Notes: a model not told the origin generated them from the letters alone. A stretch of 64,000 nucleotides of DNA from Magnetospirillum gryphiswaldense MSR-1 v2 (GCF_000513295.1 NC_023065.1:1674001-1738000); one strand, 5' to 3'. Counted from the stretch's first letter, positions 41,601-48,378 are shown. Made by a program: numbers and translations.

Positions 41601-44600
41601 GCCCAGCGATCTGCCGACCCGCGTCCATTACCGTCAGGCTGACGTCACCGATGCCACCGCCATGACCGCTTTGGTCGGCGCGATCATCGCCGATCATGGT
41701 CGCCTGAACGGCATCATCCACGCCGCCGGCCTGACCCGCGACATGCTGCTGGTGCGCAAGACCGAGGCCGATTTGCGTGCCGTCCTCGCCCCCAAGGTGG
41801 CCGGCACCATCGCTCTGGATGCCGCCAGTAGCGGCTGTGACCTGGATTTCATGCTGCTGTTCGCTTCGGCCTCGGGCGCCTTGGGCAATGCCGGGCAAAG
41901 CGATTACGCCGCTGGCAACGGCTTCTTGGATGCCTTCGCCGCCCACCGCAACCGCTTGGTGGCAGTGGGCCAGCGCCATGGCCGCACCCTGGCGCTGGAC
42001 TGGCCCTATTGGCGCGACGGCGGCATGCAATTGGGCGCGGACGTCATCGCCGGCATGGAACGGGTGGCCGGCGCCCGCCCGCTGGAGACCGGGCCGGCCC
42101 TGGCCGTCCTTGGCGCCGCCCTGAGCACCGCCGAGGACCAGATTCTGGTGCTGGACGGCGACCACGACCGCCTGCGCGCCCTGCTGCGTCCGACCCGGAT
42201 GGAAGCACCCAAGCCGGCGCCGTCACGGTCCATGGCCGCCCTGGTCACCGCCAGCTTCGCCGAAGTGTTGAAAATCCCCGCCGACAAGCTGACCGCCGAC
42301 GCCCCCTTGGACCATTTCGGCATGGATTCGGTGTCGGCGCTGGAAATCGTCGCCGCGCTCGAACGTCACCTCGGGCCGCTGCCGCCCACCATTTTGTTCG
42401 AGCACCCGACCATCGCCCAGTTGAGCGTGGCGCTGGGGGGAAATGCTCCGTCCTCATCACCCCGTCATTCCCGCGAAGGCGGGAATCCAGAGGGTGCACC
42501 ACCGCCTTTTCCGCAACTCCTGGACCCCCGCCTGCGCGGGGGTGACGACGAGAAAGGTGGCGACATCGCCATCATCGCCGTCGCCGGGCGCTATCCCGGT
42601 GCCGACAGCCCCGAGGCCTTATGGGCGGCGCTGGAACAGGGCCGCGATCTGGTCACCGAGGTGCCACCCGACCGCTTCGAGCCGGCCTATGCGCCGACCA
42701 AGGGCAAGCCGGGGGCCAGTTATTGCAAATGGGGCGGCTTTCTGGCCGATGTCGATCGCTTCGACGCCGAATTCTTCGGCTATTCGCCCCGCGCCGCGGC
42801 CCTGGCCGACCCACAGGAACGCTTGTTCCTGCAAACCGCCTGGCACCTGCTGGAACGCGCCGGCCACACCCGCACCCGCCTGCGCCGCCAGTACGATTCC
42901 CGCGTCGGCGTGTTCGTCGGCGCCATGTACCAGCATTACAGCGCCCTGGCCGACGACGCCGACAGCAAGGCGCTGTTGCGGCTCAATTCCTATGCGGGCA
43001 TCGCCAACCGGGTGTCGTTCTTCTTCGACCTGCAAGGGCCGTCGGTGGCGGTGGACAGCATGTGCTCGTCGGCTTTGCAGGCGGTGCATCAGGCCTGCCA
43101 AAGCCTGCGGGCGGGGGAATGCCGGCTGGCCATCGCCGGCGGCGTCAACCTGTCGCTGATCGCCGACAAATATGTGGGCCTCAGCCGCGCCGGTCTGGTC
43201 GGCAGCAGTGCCGCCAGCCGCAGTTTCGCCGATGGCGACGGCTATCTGCCGGCGGAAGGTGTGGGCGCCGTGCTGTTGAAACCGCTGTCCCAGGCCATCA
43301 CCGCCGGCGATGCCGTCATCGCCATCATCAAGGCCAGCAGCGCCAACCATGGCGGCCATTCCGCCGGTTTCGGCGTCCCCAGCGCCGAGGCCCAGGCCCG
43401 GCTGATCGAGGACAATATCCGCCAAAGCGGCATCGATGCCCGCAGCATCGGCTATGTGGAAGCCGCCGCCAACGGCGCCGCCTTGGGCGATGCCATCGAA
43501 TTGCGCGCCCTCACCCGCGCCTTCCGCGCCCTGGGCGTGGCCGATGGCAGCATCGCCATCGGCGCGGTCAAATCCAACATGGGCCACGCCGAAGCGGCGT
43601 CGGGCATGGCGCAATTGACCAAGGTGCTGCTGCAATTGCAGCACCGCCGGCTGGCGCCGACCTTGCGCCCCGATGCCGCCAACCGGGCCTTGGATTTCGC
43701 CGCCACGCCGTTCCGCCCGCAATGGCAGGCGGCGGATTGGCCGGCTCCGGTGGCGGGCGGGCCGCGCCGCGCCGTCATCAGCTCGTTCGGGGCCGGCGGC
43801 TCCAACGTCCATATGGTGATCGAGGAAGCGCCGCCCGCCCCCATGGCGGCGGATATGCGCCGCCCGCGCCGTTTCCCGGTTTTCGCCCGCACGCCGGAAC
43901 AATTGACGGAAAAACTGCGCGCTCTGGCTGACTTCATCCGCGCCGATCCGGGCCTGTCGCTGGCCCGGCTGTCCCATACCCTGCGTCTGGGCCGCGAGGA
44001 ATTCGACCACGGCGTGGTGGTGGTCGCCAGCGATGCCGACGAACTGGCGGCCAAGCTGGAAAACGCCCGCCCCGGCGCCCCGCCGCCAGGGCTGGACCCC
44101 AGCGAGGACGAAACGGCAGGGCCGATGCTGGTGCTGCCGCCCTATCCCTTCGCCCGCGACCGCCATTGGCTGAACGAAGCGGCACCCCACAACGATAGCG
44201 GCGATTTGTGCGCCCTGATCATCGCCGTGCTGGCCACCGAACTGGGGATCGCCCCGGCCAGCCTGGAGGCCGAAGCCCCGTTCGACAGCCTGGGCCTGGA
44301 TTCCATGAACCTGTTGCGGCTGGGCTATGCCGTCGAGGAAGCCACCGGTCTGCGCCTGGAGCGCAGCACCTTGGCCGCCCATCCCAGCCCGGCCCGACTG
44401 GCCGCCCATCTGGCGGCACAACAGGCAAGCCCACCACCGCCCGTCGCCACCACCCCCGCCGGCCCCTGGCGCATGCCCCTGACCGAGGGGCAAAAGGGCT
44501 TGTGGGTGCTGCATGCCTTGTACCCGGATTCCGGCATCTACAACGTGCCGGCGGCCTTTCGCGTCAGCGGCCTGGACCACGATGCCCTGACCCGCGCCTG

Positions 44601-47600
44601 CCGCTGGCTGTTCGACGCCTATCCCATACTCAGCGCCCGCGTCATCGATGACGGCGACCACCCCATGTTGGCCGCCGGCCCGGTGCCCCAGCCGTTGCAG
44701 CGGGTCAAGGTGCCCAAGGGCATGGACCCGGTGGATTTCGCCCGCCGTCGGGCGGCGCGTCCGTTCACCCTGGCGGTCGAGGCCCCATGCCGCATCGAGT
44801 TGCTGCATGGCGGCGCCTTGGGCGGCGACCATGAAATCCTGCTGCTGGTCGCCCATCATCTGGTGTTCGACGGCGCCTCGGCGGCGGTGGTTCTGCATGC
44901 CCTGTGGGATGCCTATGGCCGCTTCGTTAGCGGCACCACCCCGCCCACCCCCGAAGCCGCCGATTTCATCGCTTTCGGCCAGTGGGAACAGGCGCTGCTG
45001 GCGTCCGAGCGCGGTGAACACCAGCGGCGCTGGTGGGAGCGGCACTTGGCCGGTGACTTGCCGGTGTTCACTCTGCCCGCCGACCGCCCGGCCCAGCCGG
45101 GGGCGGCCATCGACGGTCGCACGCTGGAACAGGCGATGGCGCCCAGTCTGGCCCAAGCCGCCAAGCGCACCGCCGCCCACCTGGGGGTCAGCGTTCCGGC
45201 CCTGCTGCTGGCGGTGCTGACCATGCTGGTCTATCGCCACACCGGCCAACGCGACATGGTCATCGGCATCCCCAGCCTGCGCCGCCCGGAGCGGCGGTTT
45301 GAACGTTCCGTCGGTTATTTCGTCAACATGCTGGCCGTGCGCGCGGCCGTCGGCGGCGACCTCACCTGCACCGCCTTGGTGCGCGACGTCCATCGCCGCC
45401 TGACCGAGGCGCTGGACCATGGCGATATCCCCTTCGCCACCATCGCCCGCGAGTTGGCCGGGTCGTCGCTGGGGCAGCCGCCCTATCAGATCAGCTTCGC
45501 CTATCAGAACTTCCCGTTGATCGGGACGGTGGAACCGCCCATCGGTCAGGCCAGCTTCCTGCCGCATATCCGCCAGCCCGGCGACGGCCCGTTCGGCCTG
45601 GAAGTGCACGAAGACGGCGACGGCCTGCGGCTGGTGGCCGGCTATGACGGCGCCCGCTTCGACGCCGCCACCATCAGCCGCCTGCTCGACCGCTTCATCC
45701 GCCTGACCGATGCCCTGTGCCAAAACCCCGACGCCCCGGTCCATGAGTTGGAGATGTTGGCGGCGGATGAACGCAAGCACCTGAGCGGATTCCGTGCCAA
45801 CCCGGCTTCCCTGCCCCGCCGACCGGGATTGGTGGCCGACTGGATCAATGCCCAGGCCAAGGCCCGGCCCGATGCCGTGGCGGTGACCGCCGGCGCCGAG
45901 ACGCTGACCTATCGCCGCCTGAGCCGCCGCGCCAACCGTCTGGCCCGTCATCTGCGCCAGCACGGCGTGCGCCGCGGCGACAAGGTGGCGGTGCTGCTGG
46001 ACCGCGGTGGCGACAGCATCATCGCCTTGCTGGCCTGCCTGACTTTGGGCGCCATCTGGGTGCCGCTGGACACCGAGGCGCCACCCCGGCGACTGGCAGC
46101 CATGATGGCCGATTGCGCCCCGCGCGCGGTGGTGGTCGATGGCTTCGTCCCGCCGAATTCGGAGGCGGTGGTGATCGACCTGGGTACTCAGGCGTCGGCC
46201 ATCGCGGCCCGGCCCGGTCGCCCCCTGAAGGGCGGGCCGAAACCCGCCGATGCCGCCTATATGATCTATACCTCGGGCACCACCGGCACCCCCAAGGGAG
46301 TGGTGGTGACGCAGCGAGCCCTGGCCGATCACGTCCAGGCCATCGGCGCCGCTTTCGGCCTGAATACTGACGACGTTGTGCTGCATTTCGCCCCCCAGGT
46401 GGTGGATACGGCGCTGGAGCAGATCCTGCCGACGCTGGTCAGTGGCGCCCGCCTGCTGGTGCGTACCGGCCCGACCTGGTCGCCCGACGATCTGCGCCGG
46501 GTGCTGACCGAACAGCGGGTCAGCGTCGCCGACCTGCCGCCGGCCTATCTGCGTGAGGCGTTGCTGGCCTGGGACGGCCCCGCCCCACTGTCCTTGCGCC
46601 TGCTGATCGTCGGCGGCGAGGCCCTGGCCGCCGACACCGTGCGGCTATGGCAGAGCGGTCCGCTGGCCAGTACCCGCCTGCTCAACGCCTATGGCCCGAC
46701 CGAAGCCACCATCACCTGTCTGCTGCACGAGGTGGAGGCCACCACCCCGCCCGGTGCCGCCATCCCCATCGGCACGCCGCTGCCCGGTACCCGCGTCGCC
46801 ATCGTCGACGGCGACGGCAACCCGGTGCCCGAAGGGGTGATCGGCGAGTTGCTGGTGGGCGGCAACCGGCTGGCCCAGGGCTATCACCACCGCCCCGACC
46901 TGACGGCGGAACGCTTCATCCGCGCCGGTTCAGGCAAGCGCATGTACCGCACCGGCGATCTGGCCTCGTTCATCCCCGGCGGCAAGGGCTCGATCGCCTT
47001 TCATGGCCGCCTGGACCATCAGGTCAAAATCCGCGGTTTCCGCGTCGAACTGTCCGAGGTCGAGGCGGCGTTGTCGGAATTCGGCCTGCGCGAGGCGGCA
47101 GTGGTGCCGCGCCAGGATGCCGGCGGCACTCAGGTGTTGGTGGCCTATGTGGTGCCGGCGACGGAATACGATGAGGAGAAACTGCGGGCCCACATGGCCG
47201 CGCGGCTGCCCGCCGCCATGCTGCCCATGGCCTATGTGGCGTTGGCCGCACTACCGATCACCGCCGGCGGCAAGCTGGACCGTGCCGCCCTGCCCCAGCC
47301 CCAGGGCCAGGGCTTGAGCGGCGACACCCCGCGCGACGTGGTGGAACGGCAGGTACTGGAATTGTGGGCGCAGGTGCTGGGGCGCGAGGCCGCCTCCATC
47401 GGCATTCACGACGATTTCGCCCTCTGCGGCGGCCATTCGCTGGCCTGGGTCCGGCTGTTGGCCGGAATCGGTCGCAGCTTCGGCTGCCGTCCCGCCGCCG
47501 CCACTTTCCTGACGGCGCAGACTATCGCCCAACAGGCGGCAATCCTGCGCTCGGACGCCAAACCAACGGCCCCGGAAATCGTCGTGCCGCTGCGCCCCGT

Positions 47601-48378
47601 CGCCCAGGCCAAGGCCGCGCCGCTGTTCTTGGTCCACGGCGCGGCGGGGACGGTGTCGGCCTATGGGGAACTGGCCCGCCGCCTTGATCCATCGGTGCCG
47701 GTCCATGGCCTGCAAGCCCCCGAAGCGGACGAGCCCACGGCCACCATCATCACCCGCACCCTGCCCGAACTGGCGGCGTTGCACGTGACTGCATTGCGCC
47801 GGGTGCAACAGCGCGGCCCCTATGCCCTGGCCGGCTGGTCGCTGGGCGGCGTGCTGGCCTTCGAGATGGCGCGGCAATTGCGGCAAGCGGGGGAAGAGGT
47901 GGCGCTGTTGTGCCTGATCGACAGCCATAGTCCAGCGCAACTGTCCCGCCTGGACCAACATTTGGGCACCAGCTTGCCCCAGGCCTTCCTGCGCGATCTG
48001 TTCGGTCTGGATTTGCCCGTGGCGACCGACGACGACATCGCCGGCATCATCCTGGCCCAGCCTGGGTTGGCCGGGCAGGTCCAGCCCGAAGATGCCCCGC
48101 GCCTGCGTCATCTTTACGCCCTGTATTGCGCCCACAACGACGCGCTGATGGCCTATGAGCCCACTCCCATCGACATCCCCGTCACCTTATTGCGGGCCGA
48201 GGCCAGCATTGGGGCCGGGGATTGCGGCTGGGGCTGGCTGACCCCCGCCGGGCTGACAATCGAGACGGTGCCGGGCGACCATGCCACGCTTTTGCAACCG
48301 CCCAACCTGGACGTTTGCGCCCAATACCTGGACGCCGCCTTGGCGCGGCGGCCCACAACAGCACTGGTGTCGGGCTAA
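29683..48378 (+). CDS. Giant trans-AT PKS-NRPS hybrid, protein 2 (ACP6, modules 7 to 11, C-A-PCP-TE)
   Basis: A 6231-residue megasynthase. Order by residue: ACP (S76); KS7 (C334)-DH (H774)-KR (Y1301)-ACP (S1446); KS8 (C1682)-ACP (S2178); KS9 (C2416)-DH (H2854)-ACP (S3132); KS10 (C3368)-KR (Y4075)-ACP (S4216); KS11 (C4461, catalytic His lost)-ACP (S4874); C (HHLVFDG from H5058)-A-PCP (S5919)-TE (S6053, H6200). ATG 29683 is chosen over an in-frame codon at 29599: AAGGA sits 10 bp before it and the upstream part overlaps the monooxygenase. The terminal TE makes this the release end of the line, by hydrolysis or cyclisation. A palindromic repeat at 42464-42546 forms part of the ACP10-KS11 linker. 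No AT domains are present; malonyl must come from the AT-ER protein. Confidence 0.97.
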   Translation: MTDKTAPDLAQAMHDLLEQELMAASGIAAAPVPQAATGAAGDRLEADVLAIAAAALRMAPEQLDPTENLANFGVDSIAITEIMVNISRAFAISVAPTTFFEARHLNDLAHILRQRYGKAIDAHYAKSAPKPEAPAPSPAKDDVSGWLDRHRALRRVTPATTNHAAAPIAIIAMDGRFPQSPDLQTLEAHLRNGDDCISEVPPERWDWRSIWGDPRKGRFCDVKYGGFVDGVDLFDAGFFNIARREAELIDPQHRLFMECVWSLIERAGLAPSSLSGQQVGLFLGINLLDYTNLANSAGVTDAQKMTGLGHAFCPNRLSFLLDIHGPSQVVDTACSSSAVALHRAVMSIRHEGCAMAIAGGSNLMLSPDQHILFAQVGMLSTSGRCQTFSRHADGYARADGVGAVLLKRLDLAERDGDPILAVIRSSVEHHGGGATSLTAPNPKAQARLIVEAHRQAGIDPRSITMVECHGTGTALGDPIEVEGLKTAFAELYRERGLKPPTTPHCGLGSIKSNIGHTETTAGVAGLIKLVLALQSGIQYQSLHCAEVNPQIDLAGTPFRLLQQAQTWTRPVIDGIEAPRRAGLSSFGAGGTNVHVVIEEYRKAPAQAAPPGPRPLVVPVSAATEGSLRGAVAALRPLVASVDLDDLAHTLQVGRDALRCRAAFVVADADDLARQMDRFLADDTSSIAHGTAPRKRGAGVIDDSDPARIAARWVAGDHMDWRNDGNRRRLSLPPTPFERKRYWLPQPQSGFDLRSSGTDCWRLTLKGTEFFLADHRLNGIPVLPGVAYLELARLATTQAGLPSTVLRNVVWVQPLMVAVPTEVEITLDRAGMRVEIASLPTGGRVLHAQIRLGEGATEPAPPVDLTDLPGRKFSAGEIYAAFDRLGLNYGPGHRAISHLSTGPGPRVLAKLTLPAAGGAVDAFGLHPSLLDGAFQAALGMALAEDESTNGAALPFAIDQVDILGPCAPVMWVLIRPAAQAETAPRVRTLDLDLADETGAVRVRLRGFATRLPAAAQASPVHLFAPRWRQAPTGTAAPRSVVLHADEITDPALPLDQRFTALATALLRQAQAEPAFLQLVVTDGPEAEPLAGLAGMLRSLAQEPGSLGGQVLMVPPGSDAQFLPPPVGTKLRLEDGIWWQEVWEPTTAQAAPLPWRDGQIILITGGLGGLGRILTRAIRAAAPTAFIILAGRGQNTEAGDWLAAQGPGVEFVATDLTDGDAVIALVDGIRRRHGRLDGVIHAAGILDDAPLAAKTPERLAQVLAPKVAGTINLDRAIGDGALEFFVLFSSISAVLGSAGQTDYAAANGFMDGFAAAREVRRRAGLVQGRTIAIAWPLWADGSMNMDEASRTLMTRTTGLVPLASADGLTALATALAGASPRLLVVSGDGDKLRRRLAGEAPTAKPAQVLVGLEDKLLPALIAAAAAQLKVSASDLADDEDLTEYGFDSIGFTQFTNALNDRFALELTPVVFFEHPTLAALASHLAKTHGSTLAAQLGVKEQVMAAPLPVITPAPIIKPQPLTDDPVAIIGMTGIFPQSPDVDAFWANLVEGRDCIGEVPPERWDWRAAGTIGRGGFITGIDAFDAGFFGLSAPEARVIDPQQRLLLTQAWRLFEDAGYAPRRLSGSDTGVFIGIADTGYGRLLAQAGTGIEGYAMTGLAPSLGPNRISYHFNLHGPSVAVETACSSALVAVHRAVEAIRAGACEAAIAGGINTLLLPDSFIGFAKAGMLAEDGHCKTFSAAADGYVRGEGVGLVLLKRLSAAQRDGDNIIALIRASGENHGGRAGSLTAPNPKAQADLLRKVYARTGFDPRSLGYIEAHGTGTKLGDPIEVEALRAAFADLTQEAEGRFGPAPVMKCGLGSVKSNIGHLELAAGIAGLIKVLLQMRHRTLVPSLHCQRLNPYLKLEDGPFHVVRENQSWPRALDHDGNPLPLRAGISSFGFGGANAHVVVEEMVAAPQVPAVPATGPALLVLSAHSADALMHCARDLRDCLDRFDLADIAFTLQTTREAMEHRLAFAAASPAEAALRLESFLSGSDDPALHQGRVKASRGAVSVLESDPEVARAIAGLAARGRADGLLEVWVKGFAVHWRQLHGGQGRQRVALPGYPLATTRHWVQRGEMPIPMPIPVAAPMPEPEPETAVEDPAVGALAALSAIAARVLEVDPSVLDADAELGEFGFDSITMTGFAAKVNAELALSLTPADFFEFATLNRLARHIAGSVVLPSRPKAQPAAVSVPVHTVTAPVPAATDAIAIIGFSCRFPQALDGDQFWQNLLAGRDCISRIPADRWDWQAYDGDPKIEQGKTNIHWGGFIDGVFEFDPLFFGISPREAKLMDPQQRLLMMHVWKAIEDGGDAPKSLAGRRVGLFVGTSSSGYREIIGDDTGAEGYVATGAVPSVGPNRISYFLDWHGPSEPVETACSSSLVALHRAVQAMRAGDCDMAVVGGVNTIVTPEAHINFAKAGMLSPDGRCKTFSAQANGYVRGEGVGAVVLKYLSEAEKDGDPILAVVRASAVNHGGRANSLTAPNTAAQADLLRDAHTRAGIDPASIGYIEAHGTGTALGDPVEINALKSAFAGVQGAHIGIGSVKTNIGHLELAAGMASIIKVLQQMRHRQLAPSLHCAEINPYIDLSASPFHIVRTPEEWKPVHDAQGRALPLRAGISSFGFGGVNAHVILEEYHAPATSAAPHAGPVLVVLSARDGERLKEQAGNLLAAIAEGRVGEADLADLAHTLQVGRDAMKHRLALVVDSLPQLRQTLTAFLAGDTSGIMLGKLEAGAKTGPAIDARAPLHTIAAQWVAGGSMDWAGLYPEKRRRLRLPSYPFARDLYHINASFGGSATLASTDYRRTLDAEDFFLRDHRVKGSRILPGAMGLELARSAFAAGQPFAPVALRRVVWQQPLRLDAGTVTARLPLSRAEDGGFAFRLLTGDVIHMQGLIAPLAATAPVRLEVEHIQSRCPDKLSARDLYDRYARLGLEYGPTFQAVDHIQIGTDEVLARLILPARAAGHDFGLHPSMVDAAFQAALGLFPAEGEGGTALPFGLDVAEVLAPTTAGMWAHVRRVSSVNGIHRLDLDVADDDGIIRLRLRGFTLRVLKTQPAPDRKAATLRHLTALVAREAAIAPEEIEAEAPLEVYGIDSVMIVQLTEALERDFGPLPKTLFFEYRSLAALAEYFVAHHGAAVPPEPKAAAIPVAVAADDAIAIIGMAGRYPGADTLDQFWRNLEQGRDGISEVPPERWDHARFYDPKPGTPGKTNSKWGGFIDGFDRFDPLFFNIAPREAEFLDPQERLFLQCAWETLEDAGYTRASLPAAAPPLDGADVGVFVGVMYEEYQLYGVERTLAGQPLALSSSAASIANRVSSFCGFHGPSLAVDSMCSSSLSAIHLACDALRAGSCKVALAGGVNLTLHPNKYLGLAQGRFMASSGRCESFGQGGDGYVPGEGVGAVLLKPLAQAEADGDRIWGVIRASALNHGGHTNGYTVPNPAAQAAVIGTALDRAGISPRHISYVEAHGTGTSLGDPIEIAALTKAYGAHTSDTGFCAIGSVKSNIGHCESAAGMAGLAKVLLQFRQQKLVPSLHSTVLNPRIDFARTPFVVQQQAAPWPRPVIDGQEMPRLAGLSSFGAGGANAHLILQEYQAPPVPAQPPRRHVFPLSARDPERLAEAERRLRAALETLADADLAAIAWTLQSGREAFEERRAIVASSRAELITALEQGQGQRGRAGRGKGNAPPGDADAVAAAWVAGFRVDWRALHPVTPSRMALPSYPFARDRYWVPGSAPPVAAPPALPLLFAPRWHERAATAGPLPENRLVVLCEPPPRAVAALSAVMAVEVLPAAAYADHAARLLALLQNLLRQRPERALVQLVVLPASPLEGLAGLLLSAMHERPGLRCQLVALDLEEADAAARLLADQASDDTLIRHAGTRRLVRHWQELTIPAAPPPWRADGIYLITGGAGGVGRHVCTHILNTAPQAQVWLVGRSAPPSDLPTRVHYRQADVTDATAMTALVGAIIADHGRLNGIIHAAGLTRDMLLVRKTEADLRAVLAPKVAGTIALDAASSGCDLDFMLLFASASGALGNAGQSDYAAGNGFLDAFAAHRNRLVAVGQRHGRTLALDWPYWRDGGMQLGADVIAGMERVAGARPLETGPALAVLGAALSTAEDQILVLDGDHDRLRALLRPTRMEAPKPAPSRSMAALVTASFAEVLKIPADKLTADAPLDHFGMDSVSALEIVAALERHLGPLPPTILFEHPTIAQLSVALGGNAPSSSPRHSREGGNPEGAPPPFPQLLDPRLRGGDDEKGGDIAIIAVAGRYPGADSPEALWAALEQGRDLVTEVPPDRFEPAYAPTKGKPGASYCKWGGFLADVDRFDAEFFGYSPRAAALADPQERLFLQTAWHLLERAGHTRTRLRRQYDSRVGVFVGAMYQHYSALADDADSKALLRLNSYAGIANRVSFFFDLQGPSVAVDSMCSSALQAVHQACQSLRAGECRLAIAGGVNLSLIADKYVGLSRAGLVGSSAASRSFADGDGYLPAEGVGAVLLKPLSQAITAGDAVIAIIKASSANHGGHSAGFGVPSAEAQARLIEDNIRQSGIDARSIGYVEAAANGAALGDAIELRALTRAFRALGVADGSIAIGAVKSNMGHAEAASGMAQLTKVLLQLQHRRLAPTLRPDAANRALDFAATPFRPQWQAADWPAPVAGGPRRAVISSFGAGGSNVHMVIEEAPPAPMAADMRRPRRFPVFARTPEQLTEKLRALADFIRADPGLSLARLSHTLRLGREEFDHGVVVVASDADELAAKLENARPGAPPPGLDPSEDETAGPMLVLPPYPFARDRHWLNEAAPHNDSGDLCALIIAVLATELGIAPASLEAEAPFDSLGLDSMNLLRLGYAVEEATGLRLERSTLAAHPSPARLAAHLAAQQASPPPPVATTPAGPWRMPLTEGQKGLWVLHALYPDSGIYNVPAAFRVSGLDHDALTRACRWLFDAYPILSARVIDDGDHPMLAAGPVPQPLQRVKVPKGMDPVDFARRRAARPFTLAVEAPCRIELLHGGALGGDHEILLLVAHHLVFDGASAAVVLHALWDAYGRFVSGTTPPTPEAADFIAFGQWEQALLASERGEHQRRWWERHLAGDLPVFTLPADRPAQPGAAIDGRTLEQAMAPSLAQAAKRTAAHLGVSVPALLLAVLTMLVYRHTGQRDMVIGIPSLRRPERRFERSVGYFVNMLAVRAAVGGDLTCTALVRDVHRRLTEALDHGDIPFATIARELAGSSLGQPPYQISFAYQNFPLIGTVEPPIGQASFLPHIRQPGDGPFGLEVHEDGDGLRLVAGYDGARFDAATISRLLDRFIRLTDALCQNPDAPVHELEMLAADERKHLSGFRANPASLPRRPGLVADWINAQAKARPDAVAVTAGAETLTYRRLSRRANRLARHLRQHGVRRGDKVAVLLDRGGDSIIALLACLTLGAIWVPLDTEAPPRRLAAMMADCAPRAVVVDGFVPPNSEAVVIDLGTQASAIAARPGRPLKGGPKPADAAYMIYTSGTTGTPKGVVVTQRALADHVQAIGAAFGLNTDDVVLHFAPQVVDTALEQILPTLVSGARLLVRTGPTWSPDDLRRVLTEQRVSVADLPPAYLREALLAWDGPAPLSLRLLIVGGEALAADTVRLWQSGPLASTRLLNAYGPTEATITCLLHEVEATTPPGAAIPIGTPLPGTRVAIVDGDGNPVPEGVIGELLVGGNRLAQGYHHRPDLTAERFIRAGSGKRMYRTGDLASFIPGGKGSIAFHGRLDHQVKIRGFRVELSEVEAALSEFGLREAAVVPRQDAGGTQVLVAYVVPATEYDEEKLRAHMAARLPAAMLPMAYVALAALPITAGGKLDRAALPQPQGQGLSGDTPRDVVERQVLELWAQVLGREAASIGIHDDFALCGGHSLAWVRLLAGIGRSFGCRPAAATFLTAQTIAQQAAILRSDAKPTAPEIVVPLRPVAQAKAAPLFLVHGAAGTVSAYGELARRLDPSVPVHGLQAPEADEPTATIITRTLPELAALHVTALRRVQQRGPYALAGWSLGGVLAFEMARQLRQAGEEVALLCLIDSHSPAQLSRLDQHLGTSLPQAFLRDLFGLDLPVATDDDIAGIILAQPGLAGQVQPEDAPRLRHLYALYCAHNDALMAYEPTPIDIPVTLLRAEASIGAGDCGWGWLTPAGLTIETVPGDHATLLQPPNLDVCAQYLDAALARRPTTALVSG
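29803..30050 (+). other. ACP6, the missing carrier domain of split module 6
   Basis: Residues ~40-123 of PKS protein 2. Helix-rich ACP with S76 in GVDSI. It precedes KS7 by about 45 residues and completes the module begun by KS6 on protein 1. The monooxygenase encoded between them probably acts on the intermediate bound here. Confidence 0.9.
30175..34150 (+). other. PKS module 7: KS-DH-KR-ACP
   Basis: Residues ~165-1490. KS7 has C334, ECHGTGT and SNIGHT. The DH has H774 in HRLNGIPVLP and the Asp/Gln motif LLDGAFQ. The KR has TGGLGGLG and Y1301, and the ACP S1446 in GFDSI. All domains look active, giving an enoyl intermediate. Confidence 0.9.
34240..36340 (+). other. PKS module 8: minimal KS-ACP
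   Basis: Residues ~1520-2220. KS8 has C1682 in ETACSSA and both catalytic His. After the post-KS linker comes only an ACP (S2178 in GFDSI). A beta-keto product is expected unless another module or a trans enzyme modifies it. Confidence 0.9.
36415..39200 (+). other. PKS module 9: KS-DH-ACP without KR
   Basis: Residues ~2245-3173. KS9 has C2416 and both His. The DH looks complete (H2854 in HRVKGSRILP, Asp in SMVDAAFQ), but the ACP (S3132 in GIDSV) follows with no KR between. The DH cannot dehydrate an unreduced keto group, so it must act on a substrate reduced elsewhere, catalyse another reaction, or be idle. Confidence 0.88.
39247..42450 (+). other. PKS module 10: KS-KR-ACP
   Basis: Residues ~3189-4256. 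KS10 has C3368 in DSMCSSS and full His residues. A KR with TGGAGGVG and Y4075 follows, then an ACP with S4216 in GMDSV. The expected product is a beta-hydroxy thioester. Confidence 0.9.
42464..42546 (+). repeat. dRS3-like nested palindromic repeat inside the PKS gene
   Basis: The left arm (42464-42490) and the right arm (42520-42546) are 27-nt imperfect inverted repeats with five mismatches. Each arm is itself a palindrome with a short loop. The core of the left arm, 42467-42486, fits the Neisseria dRS3 consensus ATTCCC-N8-GGGAAT exactly. It is translated in frame as the peptide HSREGGNPE and, on the other arm, LDPRLRGGDDE, a pair I know from dispersed repeats in many proteobacteria. It forms the linker between ACP10 and KS11, where an insertion can be tolerated. 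Confidence 0.85.
42560..44430 (+). other. PKS module 11: non-elongating KS0-ACP
   Basis: Residues ~4293-4916. KS11 keeps C4461 in DSMCSSA, but the EAHGTGT motif reads EAAANGA, so the catalytic His (position 4595) is Ala. Such KS0 domains pass the chain on without condensation (established for trans-AT PKSs). The ACP has S4874 in GLDSM and hands over to the NRPS condensation domain. Confidence 0.9.
44461..48375 (+). other. Terminal NRPS module and thioesterase: C-A-PCP-TE
   Basis: Residues ~4927-6231. The C domain has HHLVFDG from H5058. The A domain (~5385-5873) has YTSGTTGTPKG, NAYGPTE, YRTGDL and GGKLDR motifs. Reading the specificity pocket by hand gives DTEDIGAITK, with acidic residues at positions 239 and 278 (E5579, D5617), which suggests a basic amino acid such as Arg, Lys or Orn. 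The PCP has S5919 in GGHSL. The TE is an alpha/beta hydrolase with GWSLGG (S6053), a following Asp and H6200 in GDHATLL. Confidence 0.92.
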
